Shown here: in pieces, positions 19,337-29,392 of the stretch
Layout: each line of letters begins with the position of its first letter
How positions within the stretch are numbered: the first letter of the stretch is position 1
DNA from: Trabulsiella guamensis ATCC 49490
Lineage (GTDB): Bacteria; Pseudomonadota; Gammaproteobacteria; Enterobacterales; Enterobacteriaceae
DNA length: 64,000 nucleotides
Direction of reading: 5' to 3'
Assembly: GCF_000734965.1 (NCBI RefSeq)
Contig: NZ_JMTB01000062.1
Span: 40,118-104,117, forward strand
Notes under the pieces: generated by a model
Told to the model about the DNA's origin: nothing
The model's input: only the letters and a program-made list of their open reading frames with translations
The model's database searches: none
Position numbers and translations under genes: made by a program

Positions 19337-20134
19337 ATGAATAACGCCTTTAAAGACGCACTGAAAGCGGGTCGTCCGCAAATCGGCCTGTGGCTGGGAT
19401 TGTGCAGCAGCTACAGCGCTGAACTGTTAGCCGGTAGCGGTTTTGACTGGCTGCTGATCGACGCAGAACATGCGCCCAACAATGTACAGACGGTATTAAC
19501 TCAGTTGCAGGCGGTCGCGCCATACCGCAGCCAGCCGGTGGTGCGCCCGTCGTGGAATGATCCGGTACAGATCAAACAGTTATTGGATGTTGGCGCGCAG
19601 ACGTTGCTGGTGCCGATGGTACAAAACGCTGACGAAGCCCGGCTGGCGGTTCGCGCCACCCGTTATCCGCCCGCCGGTATTCGCGGCGTGGGCAGTGCGC
19701 TGGCGCGGGCATCACGCTGGAACCGCATCCCGGATTATCTGCAACACGCCAACGACACCATGTGCGTGCTGGTGCAAATCGAAACCCGGGAAGCGCTGAA
19801 AAACCTGCCGCAAATTCTCGACGTTGATGGCGTGGACGGCGTGTTTATCGGTCCGGCAGATCTCAGCGCCGACATGGGTTTTGCCGGAAATCCGCAGCAC
19901 CCGGAAGTGCAGGCCGCCATTGAGCGCGCCATCGCGCAAATCCTGAGCGCCGGCAAAGCGCCGGGCATTCTGATGGCTAATGAAACGTTAGCGAAACGCT
20001 ACCTTGAACTCGGCGCGCTGTTTGTCGCCGTCGGGGTGGATACCACCTTACTCGCCCGCGCCGCTGAAGCGTTAGCGGCGCGTTTTATCGATACACCGGT
20101 TATGTCAGGCAATAACAATAAATCCGTCTACTAA
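19337..20134 (+). CDS. hpaI: 4-hydroxy-2-oxoheptanedioate aldolase HpaI
   Basis: A 265-residue class II (metal-dependent) aldolase of the HpcH/HpaI family that cleaves 4-hydroxy-2-oxoheptanedioate to pyruvate and succinic semialdehyde, the last dedicated step. Motifs include IDAEHAPNN near residue 42, QIETREAL near 149 (metal Glu) and [14 protein letters not shown] near 171 (metal Asp). ATG 19337 is chosen because AGGAG is seven bases ahead and it yields the usual length; a longer frame runs back into hpaH. hpaX follows after 21 bp. Confidence 0.94.
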   Translation: MNNAFKDALKAGRPQIGLWLGLCSSYSAELLAGSGFDWLLIDAEHAPNNVQTVLTQLQAVAPYRSQPVVRPSWNDPVQIKQLLDVGAQTLLVPMVQNADEARLAVRATRYPPAGIRGVGSALARASRWNRIPDYLQHANDTMCVLVQIETREALKNLPQILDVDGVDGVFIGPADLSADMGFAGNPQHPEVQAAIERAIAQILSAGKAPGILMANETLAKRYLELGALFVAVGVDTTLLARAAEALAARFIDTPVMSGNNNKSVY

Positions 20135-20155
20135 CCGTACGATGTGGAGCGCATC

Positions 20156-21508
20156 ATGACGACCTCTACCCTGCAATCTAATGATAATAAAGATGTTGAG
20201 CATCGCGTTATTAATAAGCTGTTCCGTCGTTTGATCGTTTTTCTTTTTATTCTGTTTGTTTTTTCGTTTCTTGATCGCATTAACATCGGCTTCGCCGGGC
20301 TGACGATGGGCAAAGATCTGGGCCTGACGTCCACCATGTTTGGCCTGGCGGCGACGCTGTTTTACGTCACCTATGTGCTGTGCGGGATCCCGAGCAACAT
20401 CATGCTGGCAAAAGTCGGCGCACGCCGCTGGATAGCCGGGATCATGGTGGTGTGGGGCATCGCGTCTACCTGTACGATGTTCGCCACCAGCCCGCATACG
20501 TTATACATTCTGCGCATGCTGGTGGGCATTGCGGAAGCCGGTTTTTTGCCAGGCATCCTGGTCTACCTGACATGGTGGTTCCCGGCCTATCACCGCGCCC
20601 GCGCCAATGCGTTATTCATGATCGCCATGCCGGTGACGATGATGCTCGGTTCAATCCTCTCCGGCTATATTCTGGCGCTCGACGGCCTGTGGAATCTGAA
20701 AGGCTGGCAGTGGCTGTTCCTGCTGGAAGGATTACCGTCTGTCGTGCTCGGCGTGGTGACCTGGTTTTTCCTCAACGATACGCCGGATCAGGCCACCTGG
20801 CTAGATGAGCAGGAGAAACAGACGCTTAAGACAATGATCGCCCGCGAACAGGAAGTGGCGGTGACGCCGTCGTTCGCGTCGCGTTCCACCCTGCGCGAAG
20901 TGCTGACGCCCGCGGTGCTGCTCTACACGCTGGCCTATTTTTGCCTGACCAACACGCTCAGCGCCATCAACATCTGGACGCCGCAGATCCTGCAAAGCTT
21001 TAACACCGGCAGCAGCAATATTGTGATTGGCCTGCTGGCGGCGATCCCGCAGTTTTGCACTATCCTCGGCATGATCTGGTGGAGCCGTCGTTCGGACAGG
21101 TTAAAAGAGCGAAAAAAGCACACCATTCTGCCCTATCTGTTCGCCGCTGCAGGATGGCTGCTGGCCTCGGCCACCGATCACAGTCTGATTCAGCTGCTGG
21201 GCATCATTATGGCCTCCACCGGATCGTTTACCGCCATGGCGATATTCTGGACCACGCCGGATCAGGTGATTAGTCTGCAGTCACGCGCGGTGGCACTGGC
21301 GGTGATCAACGCCATCGGTAATGTGGGATCCGCCGTCAGCCCTCTGCTTATCGGGATTCTGCGCGATGCCACCGGCAGCTTCAGTTCAGGGCTGTGGTTC
21401 GTTGCCGGATTGCTGATTGTGGGGGCGCTGGTGCTGACGCGCATTCCGATGACGCAGCAGGAAAGCCGCCAACGCGCAGCGGATATGGCACCGCAGAAGA
21501 TCCACTAA
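20156..21508 (+). CDS. hpaX: 4-hydroxyphenylacetate permease HpaX (MFS)
   Basis: A 450-residue, 12-segment major facilitator of the anion:cation symporter family, the inner-membrane uptake protein for hydroxyphenylacetates. The first segment is at about residues 21-43 with the ACS signature FLDRINIGFAGLTM just after it, and GIAEAGFLPGILVYLTWWF lies in segments 4-5. ATG 20156 follows TGGAGC and fits better than a GTG four codons earlier. It lies between hpaI and hpaA as in E. coli W. The substrate in this strain may be homoprotocatechuate if hpaBC are truly absent. Confidence 0.9.
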   Translation: MTTSTLQSNDNKDVEHRVINKLFRRLIVFLFILFVFSFLDRINIGFAGLTMGKDLGLTSTMFGLAATLFYVTYVLCGIPSNIMLAKVGARRWIAGIMVVWGIASTCTMFATSPHTLYILRMLVGIAEAGFLPGILVYLTWWFPAYHRARANALFMIAMPVTMMLGSILSGYILALDGLWNLKGWQWLFLLEGLPSVVLGVVTWFFLNDTPDQATWLDEQEKQTLKTMIAREQEVAVTPSFASRSTLREVLTPAVLLYTLAYFCLTNTLSAINIWTPQILQSFNTGSSNIVIGLLAAIPQFCTILGMIWWSRRSDRLKERKKHTILPYLFAAAGWLLASATDHSLIQLLGIIMASTGSFTAMAIFWTTPDQVISLQSRAVALAVINAIGNVGSAVSPLLIGILRDATGSFSSGLWFVAGLLIVGALVLTRIPMTQQESRQRAADMAPQKIH

Positions 21509-21517
21509 GGAGCCGCC

Positions 21518-22408
21518 ATGTGCCAGCCGACTATCGCCAACATCGATATCAGCAAAGACTACGATGAAAGTCTGGGCAGCGAAGATGTGCATTATCAGTC
21601 GTTTGCCCGCATGGCGGCCTTTTTTGGCCGCGACATGCAGGCGCATCGCCACGACCAGTTTTTCCAGATGCACTTTCTCGATACCGGGCAGATTGAGCTA
21701 CAACTTGATGATCATCGCTACTCGGTACAGGCGCCGTTGTTTGTATTGACGCCGCCGTCGGTACCGCACGCGTTTATCACTGAATCGGACAGCGACGGCC
21801 ACGTACTGACGGTACGCGAAGACCTGGTCTGGCCGCTACTGGAAGTCCTCTACCCCGGCACGCGGGAAACGTTCGGCCTGCCGGGGATCTGCCTGTCGCT
21901 CGCCGAAAAACCCGAGGAACTGGCAGCACTGGCACATTACTGGCAACTGATTAAACGGGAATCCACCGCCGGCCTGCCAGGGCGCGAGCACACACTGGTG
22001 TTGCTGGCGCAGGCGGTGTTCACCCTGTTGCTGCGTAATGCGAAACTCGACGACCACGCCGCCAGCGGTATGCGTGGCGAATTGAAGCTGTTCCAGCGAT
22101 TCACTCAGTTGATTGACGTGCACTACCATCAGCACTGGACGCTGCCGGATTATGCCCGCGAACTGCACATCACCGAATCGCGGCTGACCGATATCTGCCG
22201 TCGTTTCGCCAACCGACCCCCCAAGCGACTGATTTTCGACCGACAAATGCGTGAAGCCAAACGACTACTGCTCTTCTCCGACAGCGCGGTGAATGAAATC
22301 GCCTGGCAACTGGGGTTTAAAGATCCGGCCTATTTCGCCCGCTTTTTTAACCGCCTGACGGGCTGCTCGCCGAGTGCGTATCGCGCAAAACAGGTGCCGG
22401 TGTCGTAG
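21518..22408 (+). CDS. hpaA: AraC-family activator HpaA
   Basis: A 296-residue AraC/XylS regulator that in E. coli W activates hpaBC in response to 4-hydroxyphenylacetate. Residues about 20-110 form the cupin sensor (AHRHDQFFQMHFLDTG) and residues about 195-292 hold two helix-turn-helix motifs, the second containing LGFKDPAYFARFF. AAGGAG precedes the ATG, nine bases after hpaX. Notably the gene it normally activates is not next to it: the lsr operon begins 41 bp downstream on the other strand. Its remaining target in this strain is uncertain. Confidence 0.9.
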   Translation: MCQPTIANIDISKDYDESLGSEDVHYQSFARMAAFFGRDMQAHRHDQFFQMHFLDTGQIELQLDDHRYSVQAPLFVLTPPSVPHAFITESDSDGHVLTVREDLVWPLLEVLYPGTRETFGLPGICLSLAEKPEELAALAHYWQLIKRESTAGLPGREHTLVLLAQAVFTLLLRNAKLDDHAASGMRGELKLFQRFTQLIDVHYHQHWTLPDYARELHITESRLTDICRRFANRPPKRLIFDRQMREAKRLLLFSDSAVNEIAWQLGFKDPAYFARFFNRLTGCSPSAYRAKQVPVS

Positions 22409-22411
22409 GAA

Positions 22412-22433
22412 ACCCTCTCCCGGAGGAGAGGGT
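22412..22433. repeat. 9-bp hairpin between hpaA and lsrG
   Basis: Perfect inverted repeat ACCCTCTCC/GGAGAGGGT with a CGGA loop, in the 41-bp gap between convergent hpaA and lsrG. It lacks a T-run; it resembles a dispersed enterobacterial hairpin element and may act as a bidirectional terminator. Confidence 0.5.
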
Positions 22434-22449
22434 CAGGTGAAGGGAATCA

Positions 22450-22746
22450 CTACACTTCCGGTAACAATCCAATAAAGCTCCGTTTTTTACGCGGTTCGGA
22501 CATCAACGCTTCCAGTTTTTCCACGCAGGCCAGATAGTGCGGGGTTTTCTTGTGCGCCAGCACGGCCGCGTCATCTTTATACGCCTCGTAGATGTAAAAG
22601 CGCGTTTTGACCTCGGGGTCCTGCAACACATCGAAACGCAGGTTGCCCGGCTCCGTCAGCGCGCCTTCATGGTTGGCGCGAAATACCGCAAGAAATTCGT
22701 CCACCCGTTCCGGTTTAATGTTGATTTCCACCAGCGTCACATTCAT
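22450..22746 (-). CDS. lsrG: Autoinducer-2 degradation protein LsrG
   Basis: A 98-residue ferredoxin-like ABM-fold isomerase. It converts phospho-AI-2 (P-DPD) to the 3-hydroxy-2,4-pentanedione phosphate used by LsrF. The fold signature includes [20 protein letters not shown] near residues 9-28 and the His/Lys-rich [11 protein letters not shown] near 66-76. It is the last gene of the lsr operon and its start overlaps the lsrF stop (ATGA). No lsrE or tam gene follows. Confidence 0.93.
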   Translation of the reverse strand: MNVTLVEINIKPERVDEFLAVFRANHEGALTEPGNLRFDVLQDPEVKTRFYIYEAYKDDAAVLAHKKTPHYLACVEKLEALMSEPRKKRSFIGLLPEV

Positions 22747-23642
22747 TTGCCTTCTCCCTGTTTTTCCTCCTGCCAGAACTGGAACGCCTCACGGGCGCTC
22801 ATGTTCTCGTGAACGACCTTTTTCACCGCTTTCAGCATCGACAACGGCGCGCTGGACTGGAAGATGTTGCGTCCCATATCCACCCCGGAAGCGCCCTGGT
22901 CGATCGCCCGCCAGCACATTTCCAGCGCCTCGTGTTCCGGCAGTTTTTTACCACCGGCAATCACAATCGGTACCGGGCAACTGGCGGTGACTTTTTCAAA
23001 GCCCTCTTCCACATAGTAAGTTTTCACGAACTGCGCGCCCATTTCTGCAGCGATGCGGCTGGCGAGAGAGAAATAGCGGGCATCGCGCGCCATCTCCTTG
23101 CCGACACCGGTGACCGCGAGTACCGGCATACCATAACGGTTACCGGCATCCACCAGTTTGATGATGTTGTTGATCGACTGATGCTCGTGTTCGCTGCCGA
23201 TATAGACCTGCGCCGCCACTGCACATACATTGAGGCGCAGCGCATCTTCCATCGCCACCGCCACGCACTCGTTGGACAGCTCGGTCAGAATCGAGTTGCC
23301 GCCCGACGCGCGTAGCACGACCGGTTTGTTGGTCGCCGCCGGCACCTGGCTGCGCAGAATGCCGCGCGTACACATCAGCACGTCGGTTTCCTGAAACAGC
23401 GGCGCAATGGAGAGATCGATACGCTCAAGCCCGGTGGTTGGCCCCTGAAAATAGCCATGATCGAACGCCAGCATCGCGGTTCGATTGCTTTTCGGGTTAA
23501 AAATACGCGCCAGTCGCGACTGCATTCCCCAGTCCAGCGAACCGCAGCCTTTCAGGGTATAGAGCGCGTTTTTCTGCGGCGTACCAATGCCAAAATCTTT
23601 CCCGTCTTTGATGTCGTCTAAATCAGCCATCTTCTCCCCCAT
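22743..23642 (-). CDS. lsrF: 3-hydroxy-5-phosphonooxypentane-2,4-dione thiolase LsrF
   Basis: A 299-residue class I aldolase-fold enzyme (E. coli LsrF 291). It transfers an acetyl group from the LsrG product to CoA, giving acetyl-CoA and dihydroxyacetone phosphate, which clears the AI-2 signal. [11 protein letters not shown] near residue 59 and [14 protein letters not shown], with the active-site lysine region just before it (KTYYVEEGF), are visible. Its start overlaps the lsrB stop (TGATG), indicating coupled translation in the lsr operon. Confidence 0.93.
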   Translation of the reverse strand: MGEKMADLDDIKDGKDFGIGTPQKNALYTLKGCGSLDWGMQSRLARIFNPKSNRTAMLAFDHGYFQGPTTGLERIDLSIAPLFQETDVLMCTRGILRSQVPAATNKPVVLRASGGNSILTELSNECVAVAMEDALRLNVCAVAAQVYIGSEHEHQSINNIIKLVDAGNRYGMPVLAVTGVGKEMARDARYFSLASRIAAEMGAQFVKTYYVEEGFEKVTASCPVPIVIAGGKKLPEHEALEMCWRAIDQGASGVDMGRNIFQSSAPLSMLKAVKKVVHENMSAREAFQFWQEEKQGEGK

Positions 23643-24655
23643 CAGAAATCGTAGTTATTGATGTTCTCTTTGGTGAACACCACCCGCTCCGGCAGCAGCA
23701 CAATACCGTTGCCTTTCGCTTCATACTGATAACCCTGTACGCTGTTTGGCTCGACTTTCAGCGTACCGATATCTTTCACCTCAACACTGTCACCAGGGTT
23801 AAGATCGCCCTTTTTCAACATATGATCGGCGACGTTGACTGCAATTTTGCCCTGCTGTACCACATCCCACAGACCGAAGGCTTTCACCGTTCCGCGCTCA
23901 ACATACGGACGCATGACGTTCGGCGTACTGAACCCGACAATCGCCACTCCTTCACGCTTCAGGTTTTCTGCCGCCTGTGCGGCTGCGGGCAATGCGTTGG
24001 CATCCGGAGCGATGATCGCGTCCAGATCCGGATACGCTTTCAGGATCCCTTCGGCGGTTTGCAGCGATTTGGTCGCATCGTTATAGCCAAACTGCGTTGC
24101 CACCACCTGCCATTGCGGGTGATCTTTGGCGATTTTGGCTTTTGCCTCTTTCACCCATGCGTTCTGATCGGTCACTGTCGGGCTTGAGTAGAAAAACGCC
24201 ACTTTTGCCGCCGGTTTAGTGACCTGTTTTGCCGCCATGTCTACCAGCAAGCCGCCCAGTTGTTCCGGCGTCCCCTGGTTGATGTAAATGCTGCGGCATT
24301 CCGGTTTGGTGTCTGAGTCCCACGTCAGCACTTTCACGCCGCGCTGCATGGCACGTTTGAGCGCCGGGCAGAGACCATCCGGCGATACGGCGGAGACGAT
24401 TATTGCGTTGTAGCCCTGGTTGACGAAGTTGTTGATTAGCTGCACCTGACCGGACACGCTCGGCTCGGTCGGTCCGTCGTAGGTCACATCCGCGCCCAAC
24501 GCTTTCCCCGCCTCTTTCGCGCCATTGCCGCCGCTGGTAAAGAACCCTACCCCCACCAGTTTTGGAATAAAGGCGATACGATCTGCGGCCTGGGCGGTTG
24601 CCACGCTCATGGCCAGCGCCAGCGCACTCAGTTGCACCATCAGTTTTGCTTTCAT
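23642..24655 (-). CDS. lsrB: Autoinducer-2 periplasmic binding protein LsrB
   Basis: A 337-residue periplasmic solute-binding protein for AI-2. It has a signal peptide (MKAK, hydrophobic core, cut after AQAA near residue 24), then two Rossmann-like lobes of the sugar-binding family, beginning [21 protein letters not shown] 24655 with GAG four bases ahead is preferred over a 20-codon longer frame because it starts directly at the signal peptide. It overlaps nothing on lsrD (one-base spacing) and feeds the LsrACD importer. Confidence 0.95.
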   Translation of the reverse strand: MKAKLMVQLSALALAMSVATAQAADRIAFIPKLVGVGFFTSGGNGAKEAGKALGADVTYDGPTEPSVSGQVQLINNFVNQGYNAIIVSAVSPDGLCPALKRAMQRGVKVLTWDSDTKPECRSIYINQGTPEQLGGLLVDMAAKQVTKPAAKVAFFYSSPTVTDQNAWVKEAKAKIAKDHPQWQVVATQFGYNDATKSLQTAEGILKAYPDLDAIIAPDANALPAAAQAAENLKREGVAIVGFSTPNVMRPYVERGTVKAFGLWDVVQQGKIAVNVADHMLKKGDLNPGDSVEVKDIGTLKVEPNSVQGYQYEAKGNGIVLLPERVVFTKENINNYDF

Positions 24656-24656
24656 C

Positions 24657-25649
24657 TCATGCTCCGATTGTTTTTCGCGAGAGAACCCGACGCCATGCCG
24701 TACGCACCCATTCACGGTGCAGACTCAGCGAGCGTCCCATCACCACCACCACCAACAGCGCACCGGACAACGCGCTCGACACCTGGTTGGGGATGCCGAC
24801 CATTTGTAAACCCTGTTGCAGATACCCCACCAGCAACGCCGCCAGCGCCGTACCCAGCACAGAACCTGAACCTCCGTAGATATTTGCCCCGCCCAGCACG
24901 GCGGCTGTCAGCGCAGGCATCAGCAGGTCGCGACCGAGATCCGAACGCGCCGAGCCGAAATAGGAGACCATCACCAGCGCCGCAATCGCCGACGCCACGC
25001 CTACCATGCCGTACAGCGCGTAGGGCATGCCGTTGACTGACAGCGCGGCATAACGCGCTGCCCGTGGGTTCTGCCCGATGAGAAACAGGTGGCGGCCAAA
25101 GCGCCCACGATGAGTAATCACCCAGAAAAAGAGGGTGATCAGCGCGAACATCACCAGCGGTACCGGCAGGCCAAATACTGTCAGGTTAGCGAACGCAGTG
25201 AAGCTGTCCGGGAAACCGCCAATGCCTTCATACCCGGTCGCCCCGGCCATGCCGGAAAGCAGCAACGCGCCGCCGCCATAGAGATAAAGTGTGCCCAGGG
25301 TGATCACCAGCGGATTGATGCCGGTGTAATGGATCAGCGCCGCGTTAAACAAACCACACACCAGCCCAAGTAATAACGTCAGCGGTACGGCGAAGCTCAT
25401 CGGGACTCCTGACTGCATCATCACGCCCAGTGCAATGGCGCACAGGCCAATCGTCGAACCAAGCGAAATGTCGATCCCGCCGCTGATGATCACCAGCGTC
25501 AGCGGCAACGCGACGATACCGATGCAGATGAAATCGCTGGTGCTGAACAGCAGCATATTGATGTCGAGCATCCGCGGGTTGATGGCGCCGAACAACAGGA
25601 TCTCCAGCACCAACAGGATCAGCAGCGCGCTTTCCCAGTTAAGCTTCAT
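24657..25649 (-). CDS. lsrD: Autoinducer-2 ABC importer permease LsrD
   Basis: A 330-residue inner-membrane permease of the ribose-type ABC family, with eight to ten hydrophobic segments. The family motifs [20 protein letters not shown] near residues 61-80 and [20 protein letters not shown] near 247-266 are present. It pairs with LsrC. The start lies directly against the lsrC stop and the stop is one base from lsrB, in the order lsrACDBFG. Confidence 0.94.
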   Translation of the reverse strand: MKLNWESALLILLVLEILLFGAINPRMLDINMLLFSTSDFICIGIVALPLTLVIISGGIDISLGSTIGLCAIALGVMMQSGVPMSFAVPLTLLLGLVCGLFNAALIHYTGINPLVITLGTLYLYGGGALLLSGMAGATGYEGIGGFPDSFTAFANLTVFGLPVPLVMFALITLFFWVITHRGRFGRHLFLIGQNPRAARYAALSVNGMPYALYGMVGVASAIAALVMVSYFGSARSDLGRDLLMPALTAAVLGGANIYGGSGSVLGTALAALLVGYLQQGLQMVGIPNQVSSALSGALLVVVVMGRSLSLHREWVRTAWRRVLSRKTIGA

Positions 25650-26684
25650 TTACGCCACCTCTCTGTTCTTACGCTTTGGAAAAGGAGAAACTTTTTTTCC
25701 GCCTTTGTTGCCAGGCTGAAAACGGCTGTATTTCAGCGCCCGCTGGTGACGCGTCAGCGCCTGGCGCAGACGGCCATCAAGCACCAGCACACCCAGTAAC
25801 ACCAGTCCGGCGATGAAGTCGTTCCACCAGGCGGGTAAGCGGAACAGCACCAGCACGGTGTCGATTTGCGTCAGGAAGAAGGCGCCGAGAAACGCGCCAA
25901 TCAGCGTGCCGGTGCCGCCGAGCAGGGAGATCCCGCCGAGCACGCAGGCGGCGATGGCTTTCATCTCCAGCCCGCTGCCGGTCTGGTTGGGGACGAAACC
26001 AATTTGTGCGGCGAAGACGATCCCGGCGCAGGCCGCCAGCATGCCGTTGAGGCTAAAGGCGAGCATCCGCGTACGGTTGACTGCCACACCGAGCTGTCGG
26101 GCAGCAGCGAGGTTATCGCCGACCGCGTAAAAATCACGCCCAAAGGCGGTGCGTGACAGTACCCACGCGCCAGTCGCCAGCAGGCACAGCACCAGGTAGC
26201 CGAGGGGGGAAATCCCCAGTGCCACCGGCTCCGACAGCGATTTCAGGCTGGCCGGTAATCCTTCAATCCATTTCCCGCCCGTCCACAGCAACATGGCGCC
26301 GCGATACAGGCCCAGCGTGCCGAGGGTGGCGACAATCGCGGGTACCCGCAATCCAACCACCAGCAGGCCGTTAAACGCCCCTGCCACCGCGCCAATCGCC
26401 AGGGCAAAGCCCATCGCCAGCGGCAGGCTGTAACCATTGTTCAGCGCTACCCCGACGGCAATCGCGCACAGGCCGACGGTAGAGCCGACCGACACGTCGA
26501 TATTGCGCGTCAGCATCACCATCGTGGCGCCCAGTGCCAGTAACACCAGGATCTGACTACTGGCGAAAATCATGCCCAACGTCTGCAGACTGAAGTACGC
26601 CGGGTTCAGTGCCACCAGCACGGCAAACAGCGCCAGAATGGCGAGGAACGCGCTCAGTTCGCGGTTTTTAAACAACGTTTTCAT
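25650..26684 (-). CDS. lsrC: Autoinducer-2 ABC importer permease LsrC
   Basis: A 344-residue inner-membrane permease, partner of LsrD in the AI-2 importer. The ribose-type motifs [20 protein letters not shown] near residues 59-78 and [19 protein letters not shown] near 245-263 are visible, with hydrophobic segments throughout and a basic tail. It starts inside the last codons of lsrA (ATGA overlap), so translation is coupled to the ATPase gene. Confidence 0.94.
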   Translation of the reverse strand: MKTLFKNRELSAFLAILALFAVLVALNPAYFSLQTLGMIFASSQILVLLALGATMVMLTRNIDVSVGSTVGLCAIAVGVALNNGYSLPLAMGFALAIGAVAGAFNGLLVVGLRVPAIVATLGTLGLYRGAMLLWTGGKWIEGLPASLKSLSEPVALGISPLGYLVLCLLATGAWVLSRTAFGRDFYAVGDNLAAARQLGVAVNRTRMLAFSLNGMLAACAGIVFAAQIGFVPNQTGSGLEMKAIAACVLGGISLLGGTGTLIGAFLGAFFLTQIDTVLVLFRLPAWWNDFIAGLVLLGVLVLDGRLRQALTRHQRALKYSRFQPGNKGGKKVSPFPKRKNREVA

Positions 26685-28168
26685 GCATGACCTCCAAACG
26701 CGAGCGCCATCATGCGATCGACGCTGATCGCCTGCTGCGACAGTTCACCGTTCAGCACGCCCTGATGCATCACCAGCACCCGATCCGCCAGCCCCGGGAA
26801 CTCATCCAGATCCGAGGAGATCATCAGCACGGCAACGTTTTGCGCCGCCACGCTTTTCAGCAACTGGTAGATGTCGGCGCGGGCGGAGACATCCACGCCG
26901 CGCGTCGGCTCATCGACAATCAGTAGCAACGGGTTCGCCTCCAGACAACGTGCCAGCAACACTTTCTGCTGGTTGCCGCCGGAGAGCGTCCGCAGTGGTT
27001 GTTCGGTGCTGTTGAGTTTGATCCCCAGCGCCCGGTGATAACGTTCCACCACGGCCGATTCACGTTGACGCTGCTGCCAGACGGATGGCTCGTTCAGCGC
27101 CACGGTGTTCCAGCGGACCGGCGCATCAAGAAACAACCCGGAGACCTGGCGGTCTTCGGGAAGATAAACCAGACCACGCGCCAGACGTGCCGCCGTGGAT
27201 TCGCGGTTGATCTCCTGATTCTCCAGCCAGATCCTGCCCGCGCGCACCGGACGCAACCCGTAAAGCGTTTCGGCAAACTCGGTACGACCGGAACCAACCA
27301 GCCCGGCAAGTCCGACGATCTCCCCGGCGTACACCTCGAGATTGAGATCGATAAACCCTTCACCGGTCAGATCCTCCACCCGCAATACTGGAAAATCCTG
27401 CGCCTGCGTGCGGCGGTTGCCGGGCAACGACAGCCACAGTTTTTGCGTATCACTGAGTGCATGCTCACGGCTGGCCGGGGTCATGGCGGCGATCAGCGCA
27501 TTATTGTCGAATTGCGCCGTCTCGCCGCTAAGTACCACCGCCCCATCGCGCATCACCGAAACGTGGCTGGCGAGCTGGCGGATCTCCGGTAACTTGTGGG
27601 AGATAAACACAATGCCCACGCCCAGCCCCTGCAATGCGCGGATCTGGCTGAACAAACGATCCGTTTCCCCTGGTGTCAGCGACGCGGTAGGTTCGTCGAG
27701 GATCAGGATCTGTGCCTCACGCATCAGTCCGCGGAGGATCTCAACCATCTGCTGATCAGCCACCTCAAGCGTGCTGGCCGCGGCCTGCAGATTGAGCTGG
27801 CAGTTAAGCTGTTGCAGCTTTTCAGCGAGCAACGCGTCGGTGTTGGCGGTACGGGGCAGACGAAAGAGAATATTTTCCCGCACGGTCAGGTTGGGAAAGA
27901 GCATCGGTTCCTGTGGCACCAGATAGATGCCCAACTGATGAGCCTGACCGGGTTTCAGACGTGAAAAGGCTTTGCCATTAATGCTGAGCTCGCCGCTGTC
28001 AGGTGTTTCGACGCCAGCGATGATCTTCATCAACGTCGATTTTCCGGCGCCGTTGCCGCCCATCAGCGCATGCACCTGCCCCGAAAGCAATGTGAAATCA
28101 ATGCCCTTCAGAACCGGCACACCTGAAAATGCCTTTCGGATAGCTTTTGCTTCTATCAGTGGGGTCAT
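26681..28168 (-). CDS. lsrA: Autoinducer-2 ABC importer ATPase LsrA
   Basis: A 495-residue cytoplasmic protein with two ABC domains in tandem, as in sugar importers. The first has Walker [10 protein letters not shown] at residues 37-45 and Walker [10 protein letters not shown]; the second has the degenerate GLVGSGRTE, an LSGGNQQK signature and [10 protein letters not shown]. It is the first gene of the lsr operon. ATG 28168 is preferred because GGAG lies five bases ahead; ATG 28171 and a start at 28216 are alternatives. The promoter gap upstream is shared with lsrR. Confidence 0.93.
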   Translation of the reverse strand: MTPLIEAKAIRKAFSGVPVLKGIDFTLLSGQVHALMGGNGAGKSTLMKIIAGVETPDSGELSINGKAFSRLKPGQAHQLGIYLVPQEPMLFPNLTVRENILFRLPRTANTDALLAEKLQQLNCQLNLQAAASTLEVADQQMVEILRGLMREAQILILDEPTASLTPGETDRLFSQIRALQGLGVGIVFISHKLPEIRQLASHVSVMRDGAVVLSGETAQFDNNALIAAMTPASREHALSDTQKLWLSLPGNRRTQAQDFPVLRVEDLTGEGFIDLNLEVYAGEIVGLAGLVGSGRTEFAETLYGLRPVRAGRIWLENQEINRESTAARLARGLVYLPEDRQVSGLFLDAPVRWNTVALNEPSVWQQRQRESAVVERYHRALGIKLNSTEQPLRTLSGGNQQKVLLARCLEANPLLLIVDEPTRGVDVSARADIYQLLKSVAAQNVAVLMISSDLDEFPGLADRVLVMHQGVLNGELSQQAISVDRMMALAFGGHA

Positions 28169-28182
28169 CATCGCTCCGCATT

Positions 28183-28215
28183 TGAACAAATGATTTTTTA
28201 ATTTAATAATGTTCA
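28183..28215. promoter_or_regulatory. Candidate LsrR operator on the lsrA side
   Basis: TGAACA and TGTTCA form an inverted pair spanning 33 bp just before lsrA. A second pair with the same 33-bp span and the same TGAACAwATGAT left arm lies before lsrR at 28350-28382. This matches an expected LsrR-type (SorC family) arrangement, but binding is inferred. Confidence 0.6.
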
Positions 28216-28263
28216 AAATCGTAGTCGGGGATCTATAATTATTATCGTGCGGCGATCACACTT

Positions 28264-28292
28264 TTAACCATTAGCGTCTCAGGAATGGTTAA
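28264..28292. promoter_or_regulatory. Perfect 9-bp inverted repeat at the centre of the lsr gap
   Basis: TTAACCATT and AATGGTTAA flank an 11-base spacer close to the midpoint between the two LsrR-like sites. It may be a site for another regulator or a promoter-spanning structure; nothing identifies its protein. Confidence 0.4.
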
Positions 28293-28300
28293 CTTCTCGC

Positions 28301-28330
28301 CAAAAGTTCACTTTTGCCACGCGGTTCACA
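28301..28330. promoter_or_regulatory. 16-bp palindrome and CRP-like site upstream of lsrR
   Basis: CAAAAGT-TC-ACTTTTG (28301-28316) is a perfect palindrome. It overlaps TGCCA-N6-TCACA (28315-28330), which matches the CRP consensus at eight of ten positions. CRP activation of lsr is known in E. coli; the sites here are inferred. Confidence 0.45.
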
Positions 28331-28349
28331 CTTTCTGCGCGCACAATGA

Positions 28350-28382
28350 TGAACATATGATCTAAATTTTCATAAGAGTTCA
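28350..28382. promoter_or_regulatory. Candidate LsrR operator on the lsrR side
   Basis: TGAACA and AGTTCA form an inverted pair with 33-bp span, ending four bases before the lsrR ATG, so repressor binding would block lsrR itself. Its geometry copies the lsrA-side site. Confidence 0.55.
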
Positions 28383-28385
28383 GTT

Positions 28386-29357
28386 ATGAGCGAAAAAAGA
28401 GCAATGGATGAGGGACGTTTTGCTGGCCTGGCGCTGGCGGAAGAAGAGCTGGTGGCGCGGGTGGCGTGGTGCTACTACCACGATGGCTTAACGCAGAACG
28501 ACATCGGCGAGCGTCTCGGACTGCCGCGACTGAAAATCTCACGTCTGCTGGAAAAGGGACGTCAGTCCGGGGTGATCCGCGTACAGATCAACTCCCGTTA
28601 CGAAGGGTGTCTGTCGCTGGAAACTGAACTTCAGCAGCGCTTTGGGTTGAAGATCACCCGTGTTCTCCCCGCACTGAACACCCCGGCAATGAACGTACGT
28701 CTGGGTATTGGCGCCGCACAATCGCTGATGGGCGTCCTGCAACCGGACCAGTTGCTCGCCGTTGGCTTTGGCGAAGCCACCATGAGCTGCCTGCAACATT
28801 TGAGCGGGTTTATTGGCTCGCAACAGGTGCGCCTGGTAACACTCTCCGGTGGCGTTGGTCCGTATATGACGGGCATCGGCCAGCTCGACGCCGCCTGTAA
28901 CGTCAGCATGATCCCTGCTCCGCTGCGCGTCTCATCGGCAGAGGTGGCAAACATCCTCAAACATGAATCGAGCGTTCAGGATGTGATCCTCGCCGCCACC
29001 GCCGCGGATGTCGCGGTAGTTGGCATCGGCTCGGTGAATCAGCGCCGTGACGCTACCATTTTGCGCTCAGGGTATATCAGCGAGGGTGAACAACTGATGT
29101 ATGCCCGAAAAGGCGCAGTAGGCGACATCCTCGGCTACTTCATTAATGCCGAAGGGGAAAAGGTGGAAGGATTAGAGATCCACCGCGAATTACTGGGTGT
29201 AACCCTCGATGAGCTGGCGCAGTTACCCACCATCCTGGGCGTCGCCGGAGGCGAAGAAAAAGCAGAAGCGATTTATGCCGCACTGAAGGGTCGCCGTATC
29301 AATGGCCTGGTGACGGAAGAGATGACAGCCCGCGCGGTACTGGCTCTGGCGCAATAG
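28386..29357 (+). CDS. lsrR: lsr operon repressor LsrR
   Basis: A 323-residue SorC/DeoR-type repressor (E. coli LsrR 317) that is released from DNA by phospho-AI-2. A helix-turn-helix lies at about residues 37-62 ([20 protein letters not shown]), and the sugar-phosphate-binding domain follows, with [10 protein letters not shown] and [16 protein letters not shown]. It is divergent from lsrA and is followed by lsrK. The AAGAG ribosome site is weak and part of an operator-like repeat, so autoregulation is likely. Confidence 0.94.
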   Translation: MSEKRAMDEGRFAGLALAEEELVARVAWCYYHDGLTQNDIGERLGLPRLKISRLLEKGRQSGVIRVQINSRYEGCLSLETELQQRFGLKITRVLPALNTPAMNVRLGIGAAQSLMGVLQPDQLLAVGFGEATMSCLQHLSGFIGSQQVRLVTLSGGVGPYMTGIGQLDAACNVSMIPAPLRVSSAEVANILKHESSVQDVILAATAADVAVVGIGSVNQRRDATILRSGYISEGEQLMYARKGAVGDILGYFINAEGEKVEGLEIHRELLGVTLDELAQLPTILGVAGGEEKAEAIYAALKGRRINGLVTEEMTARAVLALAQ

Positions 29358-29392
29358 CTGCGCCGCCGCGCAAACATAGCGAGGCGTTGGTC

